Assembly (NCBI GenBank): GCA_001802645.1
Contig: MGZJ01000040.1
Span: forward strand, 1 to 64,000
Direction: 5' to 3'
DNA from: Geobacteraceae bacterium GWC2_53_11
GTDB lineage: Bacteria > Desulfobacterota > Desulfuromonadia > Geobacterales > Pseudopelobacteraceae
DNA length: 64,000 nt
In this document: piece after piece, positions 42,166 to 50,557 of the stretch
Layout: each line of letters begins with the position of its first letter
Position numbering within the stretch: position 1 is the first letter of the stretch
Position numbers and translations under genes: made by a program
Notes under the pieces: model-generated
The model's input: the letters and a program-made list of their open reading frames with translations, nothing else
Databases searched by the model: none
Told to the model about the DNA's origin: nothing

Positions 42166-43179
42166 TCACTTCGCAGGAGCATCACTTCCCCAGCAATGCG
42201 GGTCAGGACTGTTCATATCTCCGGTAAGCGCCAGTGCACGTGCGGTACACCCGCCCAGGCAGTCTTCGTATTTGCTGCAGCCGCTGCATTTGCCAGTCGG
42301 CTGTTTGTTGCGCATCTTGTCCAGAACAACAGAATCTTTCCAGACCTGCTGCAGATCATCACGAACGATATTTCCGATAACGATCGGGATAAATCCGCAT
42401 GGCGTCATATCACCGTTCGACTTGATGTTAAGCGACAACTTGCCGCAGACGCTCCCTTTGACAAGACTTCCGGCATCGCGGGCATCAAGAAGGGCAATAA
42501 TAGGGTCATCAAGCGAAATATCGAGATTTTTTACCGTACGTTTGGCGGCAATGGCATCGCGATAAAACACTTTCCATTCTTCAGGTGTCAAATCGAGTTC
42601 ATCCTTGTTCGACATGCCAAGCCCGGAACATTTAAAGTTATGGAAATTGAGCTGGCCAACCTCATGCTCCAGCGCCATGGCCACCAGTTCATCAATAGTT
42701 GAACAGTTGATGCGGCAGATTACTGTAGAGATTGATGTCGTAATCCCCACCGCCTTCAAATGTTTCAGAGCCGCAAGTGCCCGTGCATGGCTGCCGGCAA
42801 CACCGCGAAATTTGTCATGTACTTCGGGTAGATGGCTATCAATACTGATGCCGACCTTGGTAAACCCGGCATTTTTGAGTGCGACCGCCTTGTCGTAATC
42901 CAGCAGCCAGCCATTGCTGTTCATGGAAACCCGCAAACCAAGTCCACTTGAAAACGCCGCAATATCAAGAAGATCCGGATGAAGCAACGGTTCGCCGCCG
43001 CCAAAATTAACGGAAAACACACCCGCTTTTACCACTTTTTCAATACAGGAATAGAGCACATCACGCGAAATTTCATCGTGAGTATCCTCCCTGCTGTAGC
43101 AGTGGCTGCACGCAAAATTGCAGCTGTTATTGATCGCCCAGTTGATGGTGAGAGGTGCTTTGAGCTGCAGGTTACTCAT
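42166..43179 (-). CDS. radical SAM/SPASM peptide-modifying enzyme (GeoRSP type)
   Basis: A 337-residue enzyme. The radical SAM cysteines are C20, C24 and C27 (SCNFACSHC), followed by the GGEP motif (NFGGGEPLLHP). The C-terminal SPASM region has CGKLSLNIKSNGDMTPCGFIP and CSGCSKYEDCLGGCTARAL with a final PHC. This architecture is that of peptide-modifying maturases such as PqqE and the sactipeptide enzymes. The ATG at 43179 has AAAGGGG upstream and overlaps the PqqD-like gene by 8 bp. Together with the PqqD-like and SPASM-only genes it matches the GeoRSP set. The substrate is unknown. Confidence 0.93.
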   Translation of the reverse strand: MSNLQLKAPLTINWAINNSCNFACSHCYSREDTHDEISRDVLYSCIEKVVKAGVFSVNFGGGEPLLHPDLLDIAAFSSGLGLRVSMNSNGWLLDYDKAVALKNAGFTKVGISIDSHLPEVHDKFRGVAGSHARALAALKHLKAVGITTSISTVICRINCSTIDELVAMALEHEVGQLNFHNFKCSGLGMSNKDELDLTPEEWKVFYRDAIAAKRTVKNLDISLDDPIIALLDARDAGSLVKGSVCGKLSLNIKSNGDMTPCGFIPIVIGNIVRDDLQQVWKDSVVLDKMRNKQPTGKCSGCSKYEDCLGGCTARALALTGDMNSPDPHCWGSDAPAK

Positions 43180-43456
43180 ACCGTATAAACCCCTTTTGAA
43201 ACAGGCTGTTGAGGAAGTCCTGAATATCACTCCGCAGGACATCTTCATCGACTTCGAATTCAGACATCAGGGTAGTTACAATCTCATCCACCGTCTGGCC
43301 ATCACACATTTCCCAGAGTTCTATGCCGAACTCGTTCAGGGAGAGCATCGAACCGCCCGAAAAGAGGATAGCTGCTACCGCCTCTTCCTGAGAAACATCA
43401 CTGTCATCAGACTCCCGGCGCCAGAGGACATCTGGGTTGCGAAAAACTTTAGACAT
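43172..43456 (-). CDS. PqqD-like peptide chaperone (RiPP recognition element)
   Basis: A 94-residue protein with the PqqD winged-helix pattern: a beta region (AVAAILFSGGSMLSLNEFGIELWEMCDG), then QTVDEIVTTLMSEFEVDEDVLRSDIQDFLNSL. PqqD domains bind precursor peptides and hand them to the radical SAM enzyme. It overlaps that enzyme's gene by 8 bp and follows the cupin gene by 5 bp. No short precursor peptide gene is seen next to it. Confidence 0.9.
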   Translation of the reverse strand: MSKVFRNPDVLWRRESDDSDVSQEEAVAAILFSGGSMLSLNEFGIELWEMCDGQTVDEIVTTLMSEFEVDEDVLRSDIQDFLNSLFQKGFIRYE

Positions 43457-43461
43457 GGTAT

Positions 43462-43782
43462 CTAGTCACCTTTCGCCGTAATGGAAGCAATGACGAGGTT
43501 TTCTGAAGATGCATTACGAATGCCGTGGTCCTCTAAAGCAGGCACGACAACAATCTGGCCAACGCTGATTTTCTGGGAGTCTTTGCCGGAGAGCAGTTCG
43601 CCTTCACCCTCGATGACCGTCCAGATATGGCTGCCATGGTGGGTATGGGTAACAACGTCCTGTCCCGGCTTCAGGCATAACATGCTGATGCGGTTGTGAT
43701 CGTCAGTAAAGATTGTTTCCTGATAGCGTTTTGCATCATCAAATTTCTTCAGTTTCTGCACATCAATAATTTGCGATTTCAT
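43462..43782 (-). CDS. small cupin-domain protein
   Basis: A 106-residue single cupin. The first motif is HTHHGSHIWTVIEGEGELL and the second VVVPALEDHGIRNAS, giving the two His and Glu expected for a metal site. Such proteins can be metal-dependent enzymes, metal sensors or small-molecule binders. The position directly before the PqqD and radical SAM genes suggests a part in the same modification or metal-handling pathway. Function is not assignable from sequence. Confidence 0.88.
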   Translation of the reverse strand: MKSQIIDVQKLKKFDDAKRYQETIFTDDHNRISMLCLKPGQDVVTHTHHGSHIWTVIEGEGELLSGKDSQKISVGQIVVVPALEDHGIRNASSENLVIASITAKGD

Positions 43783-43833
43783 TGTTACTCCCCTTGTTGA
43801 TTTGATGGTTCGTACACTGCATTGTACTGCCGG

Positions 43834-45747
43834 TCACGCCTTGTGAACAATCTTAAGAAACCTGCCAAGCAATTCTGACGCTGATGAAAACAGTTGCGAT
43901 GTGATACCGACTGAAATACGAGGTACGTTTTCAGAACTCCCCGCAAACAGGACGCCATAACGGGACGACAACAGATTAACCGACGCATCGTTACGCAGAA
44001 CGGTCTGTCCGTTATCCGTCGAGATCAGCATACCGTTTCCGCGTTCATTAAACCGGGATACCAGTTCCAACTCGCTAGCATTCAGCTGGACCTTACCACC
44101 TGATTCGGGAAAAAACAGCCATAGCTGCCCTACATCAGCCAGCATTCTGTCTGTAAGCTGCGCTGTTTTGGCGCGGTCCATGAGGGTCACGGCAAAACGG
44201 GACTTGCGCAAGACTTCTGCAACCCCATCGGTAAATCCAACCGTACTATTGTCGTTTGCAACAGAATAAATAAGGATTTTATTGCCGACCGGAGAGCTGC
44301 TGTTCTGTTCAATCCAGGTTGCTGCATTTGCGACATAGCGCTGGTCATTTTCAATGCCGGTTGCGGCAGCCGTAAACCGGTTAAATCCGGCATCAAAGAC
44401 AATGCTGCCCTGGCCCGCCAGATCATTGGCATAGGTGGCGATGACATTTTTCCCCACCGGATCAAGAGCTATCCGGACGTTAGTGCCTTCTTTCCGGATA
44501 ACGGAAGAATGCCCCCCCGCCAGTGACGAAACATTCCTGAACAGCTGGTTACCCGTGTCAACACCGGGCACGAATACCAACCACTGGAATGCAGAAGCAA
44601 TTATTATCGTGCCGCCCAGACATACGAACATATACAACACAAAAACCCGCTTCTTGAAAATCGTCCAGAACAGAACCATGGTCGGTATGGCCGTTACCGG
44701 TCCGCCAATCATGAAAGCAAGCGCCGCGCCCCCGTCAAGCGTACCGTGCAGGGAACTCTTGATGTGAGAAAGAATGCTCGAAGCGCTGAGCTGATGGAGA
44801 AACATCGGTACAGAAGCCAAAGTAATCCAGACAATATTAAGCGGGTCCTGGCGGCCGAAAAACTGGAACATCCAGTCACTCGGCATATAGCGCTCAACAA
44901 TGGCACCGATAAAAACCCCTACGAGAATATACTTCCCTACCACCCATGACATTTCCGCTGTTTTAGCCAAAAAGATAAGAAACTTGCTGTTTGTCCGTAT
45001 TGCGACACGGTTACCAAACTTTTCCCTGCAATTGCAGCGCAAATGTTCGATAGGATAATCTTCATCATGAAAATCACCGGGAACGACAGCACCTTCTATG
45101 AACAATCCTCCCTTATCAAACCCTCTTTTACACAGAAAATGGGTGACACCACCGGCAAAAAAGCCCATGGCAAGTGCCGATATGGTTCGGATAACCGTCC
45201 ATTCCGGGCCCAAATCGTTCAAAGTAATCAGATAGGTAGATGGACTGAGCAGTGCCGATGTCACCATCAATGACATGACGGGCGCGAGCGGCAAACCGGC
45301 AAACAGCAGGCTCACTGCAGTGGTAATGGTTCCGCAGGCGCAGAGCGGTGTAATTATGCCCACTAATGAGGCGACAACCACGCTCATGGCGCCGTATTTG
45401 CGTAAGGACGTCTGGAGCTTGACTGCAATTTTATAGGTACGCAGATATCCGGCCAGAATAATGCCGACAAGGAAATACGGAACGACATCCCGCAGTTCGG
45501 AAATAACTCCGTGTGCGTTAAAAAGCAGATCCCAAATTTCATACCCGACGAGCATAAGAAGGGGTGCTGTCGAAGAGGATCCGTCGCCGGACGGGTTGCT
45601 CAGACCATGCCCCCATACGTGCCAAACAATCAGACAGAGGCAGGCGGCAATCATGATCAGCAGGGTACGATTGGCTTTTCTGGCATGGCCTCCATGCAAT
45701 TCACAATCATTCTTGCGTTTTGAGAATATTATGTCACGAAACCCCAT
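43834..45747 (-). CDS. DUF318/YraQ-type permease with large C-terminal soluble domain
   Basis: A 637-residue membrane protein. About eight helices in residues 25-440 form the permease, with the conserved PLCACGTITTAVSLLFAGLPLAPVM region near residue 130 and a second half repeating the pattern (GGPVTAIPTMVLFW). A hydrophilic Cys-containing loop (LRCNCREKFG) connects the halves. The last about 200 residues form a soluble domain (SIVFDAGFNRFTAAATGIEN .. GNGMLISTDNGQTVL), reminiscent of the GATase-like DUF4350 fold. Related permeases (ArsP, SO_0444) export metalloids or organic arsenicals; the substrate here is open. The start at 45747 has AGGAG upstream. Confidence 0.82.
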   Translation of the reverse strand: MGFRDIIFSKRKNDCELHGGHARKANRTLLIMIAACLCLIVWHVWGHGLSNPSGDGSSSTAPLLMLVGYEIWDLLFNAHGVISELRDVVPYFLVGIILAGYLRTYKIAVKLQTSLRKYGAMSVVVASLVGIITPLCACGTITTAVSLLFAGLPLAPVMSLMVTSALLSPSTYLITLNDLGPEWTVIRTISALAMGFFAGGVTHFLCKRGFDKGGLFIEGAVVPGDFHDEDYPIEHLRCNCREKFGNRVAIRTNSKFLIFLAKTAEMSWVVGKYILVGVFIGAIVERYMPSDWMFQFFGRQDPLNIVWITLASVPMFLHQLSASSILSHIKSSLHGTLDGGAALAFMIGGPVTAIPTMVLFWTIFKKRVFVLYMFVCLGGTIIIASAFQWLVFVPGVDTGNQLFRNVSSLAGGHSSVIRKEGTNVRIALDPVGKNVIATYANDLAGQGSIVFDAGFNRFTAAATGIENDQRYVANAATWIEQNSSSPVGNKILIYSVANDNSTVGFTDGVAEVLRKSRFAVTLMDRAKTAQLTDRMLADVGQLWLFFPESGGKVQLNASELELVSRFNERGNGMLISTDNGQTVLRNDASVNLLSSRYGVLFAGSSENVPRISVGITSQLFSSASELLGRFLKIVHKA

Positions 45748-46660
45748 GCAATCTCCTGAATGTCGCCATGAAGGCACCAATTACAACTATAACCATCCCC
45801 AAAAACACCAGCCAGCGCCCGGGATCGCGTACTATTTGAATTCCGGCATATTGAGTCCCCGCGGGGTCAACTGTAAGCTGGGTATTATAAAAATAGAATC
45901 CATGCCATTGTAACGGACCGTTCACTTCTGCAGTTCCTTCCGTAACCGCTCCCGCAGCATCCTTTAGGACCAGGTCAACCCACTGTCTTTTAATCTGGGG
46001 ATTCACATACGCAACCAGCTTGAACGAGTAAGGAAAACCGGCGGGAAGGTCGTTTGCACCGGACAGAGTATTGTACGTGCCGATCAATTTGTCTTTTTCA
46101 AAAACAGAAAGCTTCAGATTTTCTGATTTATTTTCTGCCAGACCGACATCCACCCTGTATTCGTGCAAATCAAAGCTCTGCCCTGTTTTCAGCTCGACCA
46201 GCTTTTCTTTATTCTGCCCCTTAAGGACGCCGATCTTCACGGGCATCGGGTAAAATTCCAGGTTTATCTTCTTGAGAGACAAATTCATACCGAGAGGGGC
46301 GTCCAATTTCGTATCCCAGCGATAGAACTGATCAACCGTGGTCCCTTCATACATGTTGACGGTTGCGACAAACCCGAACGTAGCCAGAACGCATCCCAAC
46401 AGTGTTACAATCACCCCCACGTGCAGTACCAGCACAGGTCTGGATATTGATGCGAACCTCCGGTAGGTACAGAGGAGCAGATTTACCCCAAAGAGACCAA
46501 GCAACAAACGGAACGGGGGGCTGGAATAGAACGTGCGGGCTTCTGAAAGTGTCCCGGGGATGGCAGCAAGCGAAATCACCAGAAAAAGTGCAACAGCCAA
46601 TTCAGTTGACGCAAGAAATTTTAAACCCTTCTTCATCTTCTCAACAAATATCAAAGGCAC
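45734..46660 (-). CDS. ResB-like cytochrome c biogenesis protein
   Basis: A 308-residue membrane protein. Three helices in the first 105 residues (AVALFLVISLAAIPGTL; FRLLLGLFGVNLLLC; VLVLHVGVIVTLLGCVLA) precede a periplasmic beta-rich domain ending in WHGFYFYNTQLTVDP, and a last helix (WLVFLGMVIVVIGAFMA). This matches ResB/Ccs1, which with ResC/CcsA transports and attaches heme. It is shorter than usual ResB and no ResC is next to it, so a different, perhaps metal- or sulfur-related, role is possible. It overlaps the permease gene by 14 bp. The GTG start used is uncertain; a Met eight codons in is an alternative. Confidence 0.82.
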   Translation of the reverse strand: MPLIFVEKMKKGLKFLASTELAVALFLVISLAAIPGTLSEARTFYSSPPFRLLLGLFGVNLLLCTYRRFASISRPVLVLHVGVIVTLLGCVLATFGFVATVNMYEGTTVDQFYRWDTKLDAPLGMNLSLKKINLEFYPMPVKIGVLKGQNKEKLVELKTGQSFDLHEYRVDVGLAENKSENLKLSVFEKDKLIGTYNTLSGANDLPAGFPYSFKLVAYVNPQIKRQWVDLVLKDAAGAVTEGTAEVNGPLQWHGFYFYNTQLTVDPAGTQYAGIQIVRDPGRWLVFLGMVIVVIGAFMATFRRLHGVS

Positions 46661-46667
46661 CTTCCTG

Positions 46668-47219
46668 CTAAATCAGTTTCTTGCTCTTCAGAAAATCTTT
46701 CGCGACCTTTTTGGCTTTATCATCCGACTCAACAGACTTCAGCAATTTCGCATAGGTATCGTTCGAGAGAACTCCCGCCAGCTTATTAAGCAGTTTGGGC
46801 AGTGCCGGATAATTTGACAGGGTATCTGCCGTCAATACCGGCGCATACAGAGGCGCAGCGCCAAAGGTGTTCAGCCAGGTAAGGTTAAAGTTTTTGCGAT
46901 ATTCGCTTTTGATTGAATCAACGCCGAGCGTACCGGTATTTTTGGCTTTCCCCAGTTTTTCCTGGGCTCGATCGGTATTTTCCATGAGAATGTTGACTTT
47001 CCCCTGTTTTACCGCTTCGTACAGTGACCTGGAGTCTTTATAAACATCAATCTTCACACTCGAACCGGTCCGTTCGGAAATCATCAGGGAAGCCATTTCG
47101 GCCATCAGTTTTTCATTTGAACTCGATATTCCCACATGAATTGTCTTCCCAACACACGCCACGGACATATGAGCCGCCATTAGCACTACTGCCGCAACCA
47201 AGCAGATTATTCTCTTCAT
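46668..47219 (-). CDS. exported OpuAC-like substrate-binding protein (short)
   Basis: A 183-residue periplasmic protein. A signal peptide (about 1-25) is followed by HVGISSSNEKLMAEMASLMI and VDVYKDS-like segments (VKIDVYKDSRSLYEAVKQG), as in glycine betaine-type binding proteins. At 183 residues it is shorter than a complete OpuAC (about 250-300), so it may be a single-lobe or diverged form. No ABC transporter is adjacent. A helical Lys-rich C-terminus (SDDKAKKVAKDFLKSKKLI) is present. It precedes the ResB-like gene by 7 bp. It may act as a soluble carrier for the cluster's substrate. Confidence 0.72.
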   Translation of the reverse strand: MKRIICLVAAVVLMAAHMSVACVGKTIHVGISSSNEKLMAEMASLMISERTGSSVKIDVYKDSRSLYEAVKQGKVNILMENTDRAQEKLGKAKNTGTLGVDSIKSEYRKNFNLTWLNTFGAAPLYAPVLTADTLSNYPALPKLLNKLAGVLSNDTYAKLLKSVESDDKAKKVAKDFLKSKKLI

Positions 47220-47277
47220 GAATTACCTCGCAAAACCAGGGGGTTCAATTACATTGCCGACTATTTCAGGCAACATT

Positions 47278-47973
47278 TTATTGTACTGCTAAATTTATAT
47301 CCATGGCAATATCTATTTTCCCGCATACAATCTCTATCAGCCTGCCGGATCCTTCCTGAAATTTGATCGGAAATTGTCGCGATGCTCCGACATAATAGGT
47401 TACATCTGAAGCGACATACACTTCGAATCGGCCATCATTTCCCGTCCACGCGGAAACAAAATCAGGCAATTCCGTGATGTCTTTCGACCTATTGGCAAAG
47501 ACAAGCGAGTTTAAAACAGGCACACCCTCGGCATCAAGCACCCGTCCGGTCAGACGCACCGCTTCCGTGGCACCTGCCCGTTTTTTCTGACCGATTTCAC
47601 GTATATCTGCGACAGCAAAGTCAGCTTCAACCGTTTGCCCAGTCATATCAACTTCAAACGGTTCCCCGGAATGCCTGTCCCCCGGCAATAGCGGGCCGTA
47701 TTTTCCGTCCACTTTATAGCGTGCAACCACCCAGAATTTCCCCGGTGGCAATTGCACCTGCACCTGTCCGGCACGATTTGACAATGAGGAGATAAAATCA
47801 GCCGGTCTCCTCACAACCGGACTGTCGTAAAGAAACAGCTTGGCACCCTCGAGGGGACGGCCCTCAATATCAGTCACCTTGGCTTTCAGAAGATGAGTCT
47901 CGGAAGCGACAGAGGAGAATGCCGCCAGCAGGCATACCAGTACCAACATCATTTGTAAACGTAACCGTTTCAT
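47278..47973 (-). CDS. exported carboxypeptidase-regulatory-like (beta-sandwich) protein
   Basis: A 231-residue protein with a signal peptide (about 1-24). Two CarboxypepD_reg-type beta-sandwich modules follow: LKAKVTDIEGRPLEGAKLFLYD (about 30-115) and LTGRVLDAEGVPVLNSLVFAN (about 140-225), each ending in a FWVVARYK / TYYVGASR strand. Such domains bind or scaffold at the cell surface. Its start overlaps the NosD-like gene's stop by 4 bp. A paralogue is on the plus strand at 52.15 kb with the same two-module plan. Confidence 0.8.
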   Translation of the reverse strand: MKRLRLQMMLVLVCLLAAFSSVASETHLLKAKVTDIEGRPLEGAKLFLYDSPVVRRPADFISSLSNRAGQVQVQLPPGKFWVVARYKVDGKYGPLLPGDRHSGEPFEVDMTGQTVEADFAVADIREIGQKKRAGATEAVRLTGRVLDAEGVPVLNSLVFANRSKDITELPDFVSAWTGNDGRFEVYVASDVTYYVGASRQFPIKFQEGSGRLIEIVCGKIDIAMDINLAVQ

Positions 47974-50444
47974 TTCAACACACTCTTGGCTGGTGCATCA
48001 AGATAAGGCTCAAACAAAACTCTGCCGATCCCCGGCTCATATTTTTCATCAAAAATCGCGCTGGAAGGATCACTCCCGCCCCACCAGTTTCCACGGGCAT
48101 TAACATCTTCATTATTAAAATCACCCACACGAATACCATAACTGCTGTTTCCAACTATATTGTTGCCGTTGACAACAAGGCCGCCGCCCTTTTCTCTGAC
48201 AAAGATACCGACCTCATTTTTCTGTATGGTAGTACCTCTTATGACTGCATTGCCAAGATACGCCCTGATACCAATGGAATTGTTTTCGAACGTCGAATTC
48301 CGGATTTCAGCAGGACCGCTCCTGAACCGCATCCCTCCATAATTGTTGGCAAAATAACTATCGGAAACGACCAGATTGGTAAAATGACTGTGCAGCCCCC
48401 AGGTAGCGTATTCAAAGATACAATTGGATACAATGCTGCCGGTAGCATATTCAAGCTGTACTTCATTCCAATCGCCTGCAGCTTTCCTGCGGTCCGATGT
48501 AAAACTGATTTTCGCGGTTTCCTCCCCCTTGGCAATCAGGCGGCCTTTGACCAGCATCCCGATCCCCTCAGAAAATTCAACAGTTGTACCGGGAGCTACC
48601 GACAACTCCACACCAGAATAAACCGTCACAGGTTGCGTTATGGCAATAACACCGCGCCAAAGCGCGTCAACCGCGACACTCTGTAACGGCCACACGAATC
48701 GAAACGGGCGTTCACTGGCCCTATCCTGATTAACCCTGCCCCTCGCTGGATCTGACCGTTTGTCAAAGACGACTTTGGCCGGGGCATCCCCCCCCCACCA
48801 GTTTTCATAGGCCATAACGTCCTGCGGGCCTTCAAGATCAATTGCATACAGTCGGTTTTTTATGAAATTGTTTCCGGATATTTCCCCGTTAAACGACTGT
48901 ACGCCGATACCCCGCTCTCCATTATCGGAAATCTGGTTCCCTCTGACAGTGGCACGGGATTCCTGAATATTGAGGCCATTAAATCCGTTCAAAGCAATAT
49001 TGTTGCCAACTACTTCCACATTATCGGCATTTTTCAGAAAGATGCCGACTTCCTGATTATATGAAATATTGTTCCGGCTATAGTCACCGTAAAACATATC
49101 AGCAACCATCATGCCGAAGCGATTGCCATCAATTGAGTTTTCCTGCAGCGATGAAATGCCTTCGCGTATTCTCAGGCCTTCCTTGCCGTTTGCCGTTATT
49201 CGGTTCCCCCGCGCCGTCAGGTTCGTTCTGAAAAAATTAGCTCCGAGATAGTTTGCGGCAATAACATTATCTGTCAGGGTGACATCAGAATCCCTCCCCT
49301 GCACGCCACTCTTATTGCCATAAATATAATTGTTCTTGAGAAGTACCAGTGATTCCTGAAACTGGATGGCGCGATAATTATTGGTCACCTGGGAATTAAA
49401 CAGCCCGACATGGGAGAAATGGAAATGCAGCCCCCGATAGGCGTGCTCGATTCGACAGTATTCAATAAGATTCTGGGTTCCCGAACTGTTCATGATATTG
49501 ATAGAATCCCAATCGCCAGTCCTTTTCACGTTCTCGGCAGATCTGAAAATTATGGGGTTCTCGGGCGTACCCTTGGCAATCAGCCTCCCCTGGATCAAAA
49601 GGCCGTTTTCGCCGATTCCGGTCCCGGTCGTGTCCTTCTTTACAAACTCCACGATCGTTCCGGGCAGTATGAAAAGCCTGCTCCCTTCAGGCACCCGAAT
49701 AACCCCGGCAACTTCGATTCGACCCTGCCATATTGTGTCGCCACGGAAAACTTCGTCCTGATAACGCCTGCTAACCGGAGAATCAGCGGAGGTCGCAAGA
49801 GTGTTTGGCGGAGCAAATTCTTTCGACGTTGCAGAATAGCTGTCTTTTTTCCGGTTTCCGGTAACGAGCGAGCTTTTCGATTCCAGTCGTGCGCCCTGAA
49901 AGGTAAAAACTCCGTACTCGTTTTCCGTAATACGAGATCCTTCGATCCGCGCATTAGCCGCACTTCCGTGAGCAACGACTCCATATCTGTTCCGGCTGAG
50001 AAGGGAACCCGTCATGTTTAGAGAACCGTCCAGGACCGTAAAAGCTGCCTCGGAATCATGGACCTGAACAGCAGAGACTTCAGCAGTCCCTTGGTCAATA
50101 GCAATTCCTGCCCAGCTTGCATTCCTTTTCTCTTCTCCGGAAAAGGTAACCGGCGCTTTGCCGGTGCCTTCAACTACTAATTTTCCGCGAATCGTTATTT
50201 CGGTCAGAGGAGAAATGAACTCGGGATCTGTTTTGGTACTTTCCGCTGCGGCAATTCTGATGATTGTTCCCGCCCTGACCGTCAGGGTAATCCCCCGGGG
50301 AACCAGAACGTCCTCAGCAACCCTTACTTCGCCCGTCCATACGGTATCTTTGGTGAGAGTGACGGCGTGGGAGATTCCGGGAGACACCACAAAAAACAGC
50401 AGAAACAGGAAAGCAACGAAATGTATGCGGAAGGAAATTGTCAT
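47970..50444 (-). CDS. exported right-handed beta-helix protein (NosD-like)
   Basis: An 824-residue periplasmic or outer-surface protein with a signal peptide (about 1-28). The body consists of parallel beta-helix repeats rich in Asn and Gly (NRFGMMVADM, NNISYNQEVGIFLKNADN). Three modules begin with the same kind of capping strand: DTVWTGEVRVAEDVLVPRG, DTIWQGRIEVAGVIRVPEG and DALWRGVIAITQPVTVYSG. Two modules close with NWWGG. NosD is the periplasmic copper-related factor of N2O reductase maturation, with the same fold; no nosZ is here. It heads the long minus-strand run. The promoter-like site gives it almost no leader. Confidence 0.85.
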   Translation of the reverse strand: MTISFRIHFVAFLFLLFFVVSPGISHAVTLTKDTVWTGEVRVAEDVLVPRGITLTVRAGTIIRIAAAESTKTDPEFISPLTEITIRGKLVVEGTGKAPVTFSGEEKRNASWAGIAIDQGTAEVSAVQVHDSEAAFTVLDGSLNMTGSLLSRNRYGVVAHGSAANARIEGSRITENEYGVFTFQGARLESKSSLVTGNRKKDSYSATSKEFAPPNTLATSADSPVSRRYQDEVFRGDTIWQGRIEVAGVIRVPEGSRLFILPGTIVEFVKKDTTGTGIGENGLLIQGRLIAKGTPENPIIFRSAENVKRTGDWDSINIMNSSGTQNLIEYCRIEHAYRGLHFHFSHVGLFNSQVTNNYRAIQFQESLVLLKNNYIYGNKSGVQGRDSDVTLTDNVIAANYLGANFFRTNLTARGNRITANGKEGLRIREGISSLQENSIDGNRFGMMVADMFYGDYSRNNISYNQEVGIFLKNADNVEVVGNNIALNGFNGLNIQESRATVRGNQISDNGERGIGVQSFNGEISGNNFIKNRLYAIDLEGPQDVMAYENWWGGDAPAKVVFDKRSDPARGRVNQDRASERPFRFVWPLQSVAVDALWRGVIAITQPVTVYSGVELSVAPGTTVEFSEGIGMLVKGRLIAKGEETAKISFTSDRRKAAGDWNEVQLEYATGSIVSNCIFEYATWGLHSHFTNLVVSDSYFANNYGGMRFRSGPAEIRNSTFENNSIGIRAYLGNAVIRGTTIQKNEVGIFVREKGGGLVVNGNNIVGNSSYGIRVGDFNNEDVNARGNWWGGSDPSSAIFDEKYEPGIGRVLFEPYLDAPAKSVLK

Positions 50445-50453
50445 AAGGTTTTC

Positions 50454-50483
50454 AATATAGCCTATATTTCATCAAACAGTAAA
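50454..50483 (-). promoter_or_regulatory. candidate promoter of the NosD-like/GeoRSP run, near-leaderless
   Basis: On the minus strand TTTACT (50483-50478) and TATATT (50459-50454) are 18 bases apart. Only 9 bases lie between the -10 box and the ATG at 50444, and there is no Shine-Dalgarno sequence. A transcript from this site would have a leader of two or three bases. Confidence 0.35.
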
Positions 50484-50557
50484 GAGGCTCTGACCAGATT
50501 GACTCGTTTAATTTCTGATGTTATTGTGATGCTATCTGCGAAGTACTGGTGCCATCA

